Of a DNA stretch of 6,193 bases, positions 1 to 6,149 are shown one piece after another. Source of the DNA: an uncultured Alistipes sp. (lineage in GTDB: Bacteria > Bacteroidota > Bacteroidia > Bacteroidales > Rikenellaceae); NCBI GenBank assembly GCA_900553175.1, contig USCH01000044.1, positions 1 to 6,193 on the forward strand. Reading direction: 5' to 3'. The stretch's first letter is position 1, and every line of letters begins with the position of its first letter. The position numbers and the translations under genes were made by a program. Under the pieces are notes generated by a model that was not told where the DNA came from, did no database searches, and was given only the letters and a program-made list of their open reading frames with translations.

Positions 1-70
1 TATCCTCCTTGAGACACGAGGAAAAGAGCAACGGCAACGCCGCCAAAACAAGAATGATATTTTTTTTCAT
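1..70 (-). CDS. N-terminus of a lipoprotein, cut by the left edge of the window
   Basis: The reverse complement of 70-1 starts with ATG and encodes 23 complete codons, MKKNIILVLAALPLLFSSCLKED, before the window ends. This is a textbook lipoprotein signal: two lysines, a hydrophobic stretch, then a lipobox (FSSC) with the lipidated cysteine at residue 19. The residues after it, LKED, fit the Lys/acidic lipoprotein export signal that sends Bacteroidota lipoproteins to the cell surface. The gene starts 18 bases after the metallopeptidase stop, so it belongs to the same operon. In related clusters the gene after this type of metallopeptidase is often a DUF4302 lipoprotein whose mature end begins with a similar Cys-Lys/Glu/Asp run. 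That identity is inferred from gene order and a few residues only. A GGGAG sequence lies 7 bases before the ATG. Confidence 0.85.
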   Translation of the reverse strand, partial: MKKNIILVLAALPLLFSSCLKED

Positions 71-77
71 AATAAAA

Positions 78-82
78 CTCCC
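78..82 (-). promoter_or_regulatory. possible Shine-Dalgarno-like GGGAG before the partial lipoprotein
   Basis: On the minus strand GGGAG is followed by a 7-base spacer (TTTTATT) and then the ATG at 70. It is the only purine-rich element at a normal spacing in front of any gene here; the other three starts lack one. Bacteroidota generally depend little on Shine-Dalgarno pairing, so it may be coincidental, since it is part of a CCCGGG palindrome. Confidence 0.3.
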
Positions 83-88
83 GGGATG

Positions 89-979
89 TTAAAGATTAAA
101 GTCGAGCACCCAGATTTCGCTCTGGCGGCGCAGCACGGCAGCCCGCATTCGGTCGATGTCGATATTCCAGGTGTTCTGCATGTACTGACGCACGATGTCG
201 ATCTTCTGCTCGATGAGCGGCCGGCCCTTCTCGCCGCCGTCGGCGAGGATCGTCTCCCACTCGGCGGCCGTGACCGTCACGTAGAGCGACAGGTTCTCCA
301 CGAAGTCCTCGTCGGGCGACTTGGAGGAGTAGGCCGTCACGAAACCGTCCTTGCGGGCAGCCACGTCGTCGGCATTGTAGGTCGAGAAGCAGGCGTCGCC
401 CACGTACGAAGAGGCGGTGATCGCGTTGAAGTCGGACGTATAGGGCTTGGTCTGGTGGAGGATATGAGCGAACTCGTGGTGCATGGTCTTGAAGTAGCGT
501 TCGTTCATATCGAGCAGATTGCGGTCCTGGTAGCGCTGGCGGAGCTGGTTCACCTCGTAGAGGGTCATCTTCTTGCCGCCCTCGGCCACACCCAGCGTCA
601 CGGAGTTGTTCTCGTTGTAGGCCGGCGAACCGATCAGATGGACGAGTTTGGGGAAGTAGGTGCGGATGAACTCCGTGCTTCCGGTCACCTCGTCGTAGGC
701 TTCGAGAATCAGGTGCTGCGTGAGCTTGGCCATCATGATCGCCTGCTCGTATTCAGCAGGGGTCAGGTGGTAGTCCATATCCGATTCGACGAACTTGAAG
801 CGGTATTGGAAATTGATGTTGTAGACCTTGAGGTAGTTCTCCTCGAGCCACTTGTCGAATTCGTTCTGGGGCGTGATCGGATCGGCGATCACGCTCGTGT
901 CGGACAGCTCGTCGGAACAACCCGGCAGAAACGCCGCGCCGCAGAGCAAAGCCAACAGAAATATGATTTTTTTGTTCAT
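89..979 (-). CDS. putative zinc-binding metallopeptidase lipoprotein (Peptidase_Mx1-like family, PF15890)
   Basis: A 296-residue surface lipoprotein with a predicted zinc peptidase domain. Residues 1-20 are a signal peptide ending in the lipobox LPGC, with Cys21 as the lipid site, followed by SDEL. The mature protein has the family pattern as I know it: an FDKWLEENY segment near 41-49, LTPAEYEQA at 72-80, LIGSPAYNENNSVTLG at 115-130, then HHEFAHILHQ at 167-176. HEFAH gives zinc ligands His168 and His172 and the catalytic Glu169. His175 extends it to HExxHxxH. Glu228 in DEDFVEN (223-229) is a plausible third ligand. The length is close to what I recall for the family, and the protein looks intact. 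The start is chosen because the signal peptide begins directly at this ATG; it lies 26 bases after the SusD-like stop. The substrate is unknown; peptide trimming for the neighbouring transporter is inference. The fold assignment is from memory of family sequences, not a search. Confidence 0.88.
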   Translation of the reverse strand: MNKKIIFLLALLCGAAFLPGCSDELSDTSVIADPITPQNEFDKWLEENYLKVYNINFQYRFKFVESDMDYHLTPAEYEQAIMMAKLTQHLILEAYDEVTGSTEFIRTYFPKLVHLIGSPAYNENNSVTLGVAEGGKKMTLYEVNQLRQRYQDRNLLDMNERYFKTMHHEFAHILHQTKPYTSDFNAITASSYVGDACFSTYNADDVAARKDGFVTAYSSKSPDEDFVENLSLYVTVTAAEWETILADGGEKGRPLIEQKIDIVRQYMQNTWNIDIDRMRAAVLRRQSEIWVLDFNL

Positions 980-1005
980 CGTTTCAATGTGTTAGGGATT
1001 CGACA

Positions 1006-2592
1006 CTATCTCGGATTGGCCGGAAGTCCGGCTGCAATCACCTCGGAGGGAATCTGTACGGCGCAGCGCGGGTCGCGCGGCAGGAGTTTCCCGGTCTCGG
1101 ACCCCAGCTGCGTGGGGTGGGCGAGTTTGCGGCGCGTTACGGTGATGCCGTATCGCTTCACGTCGTAGAGGCGCAGACCCATATGGCAGGTCTCCACGCG
1201 GCGCATGTGTACGATGGCGTAGCACATGGCCTCCTGGTCGCCCGCTTCGATGGAGAACGAGGGTGCATCGAACTTTTTCTTGGCGGTGGGCGCCGAAGGC
1301 GTATAGAACGCAGTGCGCGAAGCCCAGCGGTTCACCGATTCGAGGGTCATGGTCTGACCGCCCGAACAGTAGTTGCCCACCCAAAGGTTCATGTCATCGA
1401 GCGCCGCCTGGTAATTCTTCAGCATGATGTTGGCCTCGGCACGGATGAGCAGCGTCTCGTCGGCCGTGAGCACGGGAGTGACCGAATGGGGGTAGCCGGT
1501 CTGTGCGACGGGATCGGTCCACTCCATCAGATAGGGGATGCGCCATCCGGACGATTTGTCCGCGCTGCCGTTGTTCATCGAATAGGGCGGCGAATAGGGC
1601 TCGTAATTGTTGCCCCAGGGGGCCGTCGACGCACGGAACGTCTCGGTCTGGTCGAGCCAGTTGCCGTGGGCGAAACGGGTGTAGTAGCGGTAAGGCCCGA
1701 AAGCGACGCCGTATTCGGTGTAACCGGTCAGCAGCAGGAAATTGCACTTGTGGGCATAGTCGATGTAGTCCATCGTGCGCAGCAGACGCTCGCCGTCGGC
1801 CGATTGCAGGCCCAGCTCGCCGTTGGCTCTCCAGTCGCGCAGCAGACCCGCGGGAGCGGCGCCCAGCGCCTTGTCGGCGCATTCGAGCGCCTTGTCCCAC
1901 TTCTGGTAGAAGAGGTAGAAGCGCGCAGCGAACGCATAGGCGGCCTTCTCGTTGAAGTGGTACTTGGGAATCGAGTACAGAGCGTCGTCGATCAGAGGAA
2001 GTCCCTCCTCGATATCCTGCTCGATCTTGGCGTAGACCCCGGCCACCGTGCCCCGGTCGTATTCCGGCCGGAGGTCCTTCTCGGCATGCTCCATATAGGG
2101 CACGCCCATATCCTCGTCGGCATAGGCCGGATCGTAGCCCTGGCAGAAGGTGTTCACCAGAATGAAATGGGCATAGGCCCGGCAGATGAGCGCTTCGCCT
2201 TTGGCGGCGCGGAGCCGGTCGGAATCGGGCAGCGCGGGAATCGCCTCGAGCGCGTGGTTGGCCGCAGCGATCGCGCTGTAACAGGAGCTCCACAACGATG
2301 CGGGCGTATCGTTGCCCGTGGCCGTGCCGTCCTGCCAGTGGTAAAGTTCGTCGTCCAGCAGTTCGTAGTCGGGATTCAGAATCGCCGTTTCGTCGACATT
2401 GTCCGAATAGAATTCGTTCGTCACGAAATAGGGAACATCGAGATAGGCCGAAACCAGCAGATTGACGACCTTGTCCTCGGTGTCGATCGTGGTCCGGTTG
2501 TCGGGCATTTCATCCAAAAACTTGTTGCAGGATGAAAGCGCAAGGGCCGAAAGGGCCAATGCGGATATATAGCGGTTGATTTTCATAGTCAT
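1006..2592 (-). CDS. SusD/RagB family nutrient-binding outer-membrane lipoprotein
   Basis: A 528-residue surface lipoprotein that would cap the SusC-like barrel encoded just upstream and capture its ligand. The signal peptide ends in LSSC with Cys22 lipidated, followed by NKFLDEMP, the usual SusD start of the mature protein. TPR-like helical segments are visible near 101-150, 213-245 (FNEKAAYAFAARFYLFYQKW) and 377-402 (ADETLLIRAEANIMLKNY). The C-terminal part has the family's RRxE..GLRLYDVKRYGI region (464-482) and ends in the characteristic RDPR..QIPSEVI..GLPANPR (506-528). Length is normal and there is no break. The start is ambiguous: ATG ACT ATG gives codons 1 and 3 as options, and MKINRY from the second ATG (2586) looks as good a signal peptide. 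The gene begins 13 bases after the SusC stop. It has nine cysteines in the mature part, which is many for an exported protein. The ligand cannot be read from the sequence; peptides are favoured by context only. Confidence 0.95.
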   Translation of the reverse strand: MTMKINRYISALALSALALSSCNKFLDEMPDNRTTIDTEDKVVNLLVSAYLDVPYFVTNEFYSDNVDETAILNPDYELLDDELYHWQDGTATGNDTPASLWSSCYSAIAAANHALEAIPALPDSDRLRAAKGEALICRAYAHFILVNTFCQGYDPAYADEDMGVPYMEHAEKDLRPEYDRGTVAGVYAKIEQDIEEGLPLIDDALYSIPKYHFNEKAAYAFAARFYLFYQKWDKALECADKALGAAPAGLLRDWRANGELGLQSADGERLLRTMDYIDYAHKCNFLLLTGYTEYGVAFGPYRYYTRFAHGNWLDQTETFRASTAPWGNNYEPYSPPYSMNNGSADKSSGWRIPYLMEWTDPVAQTGYPHSVTPVLTADETLLIRAEANIMLKNYQAALDDMNLWVGNYCSGGQTMTLESVNRWASRTAFYTPSAPTAKKKFDAPSFSIEAGDQEAMCYAIVHMRRVETCHMGLRLYDVKRYGITVTRRKLAHPTQLGSETGKLLPRDPRCAVQIPSEVIAAGLPANPR

Positions 2593-2605
2593 TCTGCGTT
2601 AACGG

Positions 2606-5600
2606 TTACAGGCCGAAATGGATCGAAAGGGTGAACTGGCGCGGAACCGGAACAGCCACGCCGCCCGTATTGAAGAACTCGGGGTCCTGACCGTTGAGCT
2701 TCCGGTCGGCGTAGATCAGGAAGGGGTTGGTCGCCTGCAACTTGAGCGAAAGGCTCGTGAAACGCAGTTTCGAAATCAGCCGCTTGGGGAACTCGTAGGC
2801 CAGCGAAATCTCCTTCATGCGGATGAAGTCGCCCTTGGCGATGCGGGCCGTGGAGTAGTTGTAGGCGTTGTAGGCGCGCGAAAGATAGGTGTTCTGCTCG
2901 CTCTGCCACAGCGACGCGATGACGGGAATGTTCGTGCGGTTCTCGTCGCCCGGATTCATCCAGCGGTTGCGGAACTCGCGCGGCATGGCGGCCATGTCGG
3001 AGTAAGAGCTCTTGAAGACGGGGTCCATGCGGATCACGTTGCCGAACGAGTAGGTGATGAAGACGTTGAGCTTGAATCCCTTATAGGAGAAGGTGTTGCC
3101 GAAGCTGCCGACATCGGTCGGATCGGCCGAACCCGAATAGACCAGATGGCCCAGGTTGTCGCGCTCCTGGAAGTTGATGTCGGTGGTCGTCAGCTGTCCC
3201 TTTTCGTTGATGAACTGGGGGAAGCCCTCCTCGTTGAGGCCCCGGAAGTCGTACGAGAAGATCGAACGGGCGGGATAGCCCTCGGCGCCGAATCCGGTGC
3301 CCGTCACCATGTCGATGGCGCGCATGTAGGAGAACAGGCGCGTGATCTCGTTGTTCACGTGCGAATAGATGAAGTCGGTGTGCCACGAGAAGTCGCGCGT
3401 CTTGATGTTGGTCGTCGACAGGGTGACCTCCCAGCCCGAGGACTTCATCGAAGCCACGTTGCCGTACTTCATCGTCTCGCCGCCGATGCCCTGCGTGTTG
3501 GTGCGGCCGATCAGGTCGAAGTTGTTGCGGCGGTACCAGTCGGCGGCCACGTTGATGCGGTCGTTGAGGAAGCCCATGTCCAGACCGATGTTGACCTCGT
3601 GCTTCTTCTCGTAGGTCAGCTCGCTGTTTTCGAGCGAGTAGATCGCGAGGCCCGACTCGGTGACGCCCGTCGAGGGGCGCCACGGCGTATTGGCCGTGAT
3701 GACGGCGTGCGAGTTGGTCACGTAGCTCGGACCGCGGTCGGCCGTCAGCGAGTAGGAGGCCTTGAGCGAAAGGTGCGACATGGCGGGCGTCAGCGCCTCG
3801 AAGAACTTCTCCTCGTGGACGTTCCAGGCGCCCGAAATGTTCCACGTAGGCAGCCAGCGCGCGCTGCGCGACTTGCCCATGCGGTTCGAACCCTCGTAAC
3901 GCAGCGTGCCGTTGAGCGTATAGCGGCCTTTCCACGAATAGGTGCCGTTGAAGAAGAAGGCCACGTTGCGGTAGTAGAGGTTCTCCAGACCGAAATAGGC
4001 GCTGTTGTCCTCCTGGCCCTTCTTGAAGACCTGGTAGGCGTAGAGCGGAATCTCGCCCATGGTGTACTGGAGACCCCAGCCGCGGAACCAGTTCTCGCGG
4101 CGGTCGTTGCGGTTGATCTCCATACCGGCGTAGAGGTTGATGATGTGCTGGTTATTGATCTCCGTAACGTAGGAGCCCGAGAAACGGAAGTCGTACGACA
4201 CCATGCGGTTGTCGCGGCGGTTGTAGATACCGCCGTTGGGCAGGATCGAAATGGGCGTCGAGTTGACCACGTCGGGATCGGTGTAGAGGTAGGGGTTGTT
4301 GTCGCGGATGACCGTCGTGGGCATCGCACGGTAGGCCCGGGCCTGGTTGGAGTAGTCGGTGATGTTGTGCTCCTGCGAGGTGGACGAGTAGCGCACCGCA
4401 GCCAGGGCGCTCAGCTCCAGCCCGCGCACGGGCTTGTAGCGCAGGTCGGCCTGGAACTTCGTATCCACGACGTTCAGGTCGATCCAGTTCTTGTCCAGCT
4501 CGTCCAGAATGTTGAATCCGGTGTAGTTGCGCGTGTAGAACTCCGAGGGGCTCATCGTGCGCGACGCATTGAGCGCATAGGAGTAGGGGTTGATGTCGAA
4601 GTCGCGCTTCACCTCGCCGAAGACGGGGTCGGTGGCCTGGGCCAGCGTGCCGGGCGCCTTCTGCTTGCGGTACGAACCGCTGGTGAGCAGGTTGAACGTC
4701 AGGTTGTCGAAGATGTTGAACGTGGCGTTGAGGTTGGCCGTGTAGCGCTCGACCTTGCTCGACTTGGTCCATCCCGGATCGAACATGGCGCTCATCGAAG
4801 CGTAATACTGCGAACGGTCGGTACCCGAACTGAGGCTCACCGAGTGGGTGTGCATCACGTTGTGGTTGAAGAGCTCGCCGAACCAGTCGGTGTTGCGGTA
4901 CTCGGCGCGGCGCAGGTACTGGTTGCGGGCCGCGTCGGTGTTGGGCAGCAGTCCCGAGTTGACCTGCGCCCACATCTGACCGTAGACACCGCTCTGCGAG
5001 GCGTTGGCGATCCGGGCGTTGTTGAGCCACCCCTTGGACTCCATCTCCTTGTAAACGGACATCTGGTCCTGGGAGTTCATGATGTTGAAGTTGTTGTAGG
5101 AGGGGATCATGCGGTAGGTGAACTCGCCCGTATAGCTGATGCGGCTCACGCCGGCCTGGCCCTTCTTGGTGGTGATGACGATCACGCCGGCCATGGCGCG
5201 GGCGCCGTAGATCGAGGTGGCCGAACCGTCCTTGAGGATGTTGAAGCTCTCGATGTCGTCGGCATTCAGACCCGCGATGGCCGAGCTGATGAGCGTCGTG
5301 GCGTCGCCCGAAGCCAGGTCGTCGGCGCTGATGTCGACGACATCCTCCATGATGACGCCGTCGACCACCCACAGCGGCTTGGAGCTGCCGAAGATCGACG
5401 TCGCACCGCGGATGCGGATCTTGGGGGCCGAGCCGAACGTACCCGATACGTTCTGCACCGAAACGCCGGCCGAACGGCCTTCCAGACCGCGGCTCACGTC
5501 GGGCATACCCGCCAGGATGGCATCTTCGGCGACGATGCGGTCGGCGGCTCCGGTGAAGAGGCGCTTATCGGTTTTGGTCATACCCGTCACGACGACCGAT

Positions 5601-5902
5601 TCGATCTGCTGCGAATCGGATTCGAGGACCACCTGCACCTCGGGTGCGATCCTCACGGTTCGGGGTTCGTAACCCAGGAACGAAATTTCCAACTCCTCGG
5701 CACCGGCCGGAATGTTGTTCAGCACGAAGGCTCCGTCCAGATCGGTGGAGATACCGACGGTCGTACCCTTGATGATGACGGAGGCTCCGATGACCGGCTG
5801 TCCCGTTCCGTCAACGACTCTTCCGCTGACCTTCTTCGGTTGGGCGAAGAGGGAGAGGCATGCGAAGAGCGCACCGATCAACAATAGGATTTTTTTCGAC
5901 AT
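2606..5902 (-). CDS. SusC/RagA family TonB-linked outer-membrane transporter
   Basis: A 1098-residue outer-membrane active transporter that imports ligand held by its SusD partner, powered by TonB. Order of parts: signal peptide 1-20 (cleavage after LSLFA); a carboxypeptidase-regulatory-like domain about 24-94 (KVSGRVVDGTGQPVIGASV..., GYEPRTV); a Ton-box-like stretch IESVVVTGM at 100-108; a plug domain about 115-248 with PKIRIRGATS, PLWVVDGVI and the SusC signature SIYGARAMAGVIVITTKKG at 230-248; then a beta-barrel from about 255 to the end, with TDWFGELF near 338-345 and LSLSSGTDRSQYYAS near 355-369. There is no STN domain before the carboxypeptidase-like domain, so it does not look like a transporter that signals to an anti-sigma factor. 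The mature protein appears to contain no cysteine. The chain ends in FTLSIHFGL, with Leu and not an aromatic residue last. Between WVVDGVI and DDIESFNILKDG the plug has a longer segment than usual (184-214). It is the first gene of the visible operon. Confidence 0.96.
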   Translation of the reverse strand: MSKKILLLIGALFACLSLFAQPKKVSGRVVDGTGQPVIGASVIIKGTTVGISTDLDGAFVLNNIPAGAEELEISFLGYEPRTVRIAPEVQVVLESDSQQIESVVVTGMTKTDKRLFTGAADRIVAEDAILAGMPDVSRGLEGRSAGVSVQNVSGTFGSAPKIRIRGATSIFGSSKPLWVVDGVIMEDVVDISADDLASGDATTLISSAIAGLNADDIESFNILKDGSATSIYGARAMAGVIVITTKKGQAGVSRISYTGEFTYRMIPSYNNFNIMNSQDQMSVYKEMESKGWLNNARIANASQSGVYGQMWAQVNSGLLPNTDAARNQYLRRAEYRNTDWFGELFNHNVMHTHSVSLSSGTDRSQYYASMSAMFDPGWTKSSKVERYTANLNATFNIFDNLTFNLLTSGSYRKQKAPGTLAQATDPVFGEVKRDFDINPYSYALNASRTMSPSEFYTRNYTGFNILDELDKNWIDLNVVDTKFQADLRYKPVRGLELSALAAVRYSSTSQEHNITDYSNQARAYRAMPTTVIRDNNPYLYTDPDVVNSTPISILPNGGIYNRRDNRMVSYDFRFSGSYVTEINNQHIINLYAGMEINRNDRRENWFRGWGLQYTMGEIPLYAYQVFKKGQEDNSAYFGLENLYYRNVAFFFNGTYSWKGRYTLNGTLRYEGSNRMGKSRSARWLPTWNISGAWNVHEEKFFEALTPAMSHLSLKASYSLTADRGPSYVTNSHAVITANTPWRPSTGVTESGLAIYSLENSELTYEKKHEVNIGLDMGFLNDRINVAADWYRRNNFDLIGRTNTQGIGGETMKYGNVASMKSSGWEVTLSTTNIKTRDFSWHTDFIYSHVNNEITRLFSYMRAIDMVTGTGFGAEGYPARSIFSYDFRGLNEEGFPQFINEKGQLTTTDINFQERDNLGHLVYSGSADPTDVGSFGNTFSYKGFKLNVFITYSFGNVIRMDPVFKSSYSDMAAMPREFRNRWMNPGDENRTNIPVIASLWQSEQNTYLSRAYNAYNYSTARIAKGDFIRMKEISLAYEFPKRLISKLRFTSLSLKLQATNPFLIYADRKLNGQDPEFFNTGGVAVPVPRQFTLSIHFGL

Positions 5903-5908
5903 AAAACT

Positions 5909-5918
5909 ATTAATTAAT
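5909..5918. repeat. 10-base perfect palindrome ATTAATTAAT
   Basis: ATTAATTAAT is its own reverse complement and lies 6 bases upstream of the SusC start codon, directly next to the 17-base palindrome. With it, it forms an AT-rich block that would keep the start region free of RNA structure. A protein-binding role is possible, but in such AT-rich sequence a palindrome of this length can be chance. Confidence 0.4.
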
Positions 5919-5935
5919 GAAAAACTGAGTTTTTC
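5919..5935. promoter_or_regulatory. 17-base perfect inverted repeat, possible operator or leader hairpin
   Basis: GAAAAACT-G-AGTTTTTC has two 8-base arms that match exactly around a single central base. It ends 16 bases before the SusC start codon. As DNA it has the size and symmetry of a dimeric regulator's site. As RNA it could form a 7-base-pair stem with a 3-base loop, but the stem is mostly A-U and would be weak. It lacks the GC-rich stem of an intrinsic terminator. No regulator is encoded in the window, so the role is inference. Confidence 0.45.
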
Positions 5936-5957
5936 GGTTAAAAGGGCCGACGCGGAG

Positions 5958-5971
5958 CGGACTTTCGTCCG
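5958..5971 (-). other. short hairpin with GAAA tetraloop in the leader
   Basis: On the minus strand CGGAC-GAAA-GTCCG gives a perfect 5-base-pair stem closed by a GNRA-type GAAA loop, an unusually stable RNA loop. It sits about 55 bases before the SusC start. It would only matter if the region is transcribed, which the window cannot show. Confidence 0.4.
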
Positions 5972-6133
5972 GCCGGCCGCACCCGGGAAATATCCGCGGA
6001 CCTCTCTTCGGAGGGCGGAGGAGCGCCCGGCCCGGAGGCGCGGGGCAAAAAATCGGCGACGCAGCGTGCGGAGGCGGATTCCGCGGATCGTGCGTCCGTC
6101 AGCCGGAGGGGCTCCTCATGTTCTACTCGGTCG

Positions 6134-6149
6134 GTCCGGTAGGGCGGAC
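6134..6149 (-). other. inverted repeat GTCCG/CGGAC in the upstream region
   Basis: The minus strand reads GTCCG-CCCTAC-CGGAC, a 5-base-pair stem with a 6-base loop. Its arms are the same two pentamers as those of the GAAA hairpin at 5958-5971 but in opposite order, so the two elements could pair with each other as alternatives. This is a possible switch only by inference; pentamers made of G and C recur easily here. Confidence 0.25.

Noticed and set aside
86..2535. Plus-strand open frames at 86-1168 and 1117-2535 opposite the peptidase and SusD genes
   Set aside because: Same codon-paired register and the same low-information composition; the minus-strand proteins have clear signal peptides, motifs and family ends.
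2618..5887. A 1089-codon open frame on the plus strand opposite the SusC gene
   Set aside because: It lies codon-for-codon opposite SusC and its translation is a Val/Arg/Glu/His-rich mix with no recognisable domain. It is explained by the missing TTA, CTA and TCA codons of the sense gene.
6046..6053. ATTTTTTG on the minus strand as a -7 promoter element
   Set aside because: It matches TTTG but not the TA of TAnnTTTG, and no TTTG lies at the -33 distance.
6099..6119. Six-codon minus-strand frame (MRSPSG) that could be a leader peptide
   Set aside because: It has no run of a single amino acid that would suggest attenuation, and no clear start signal.
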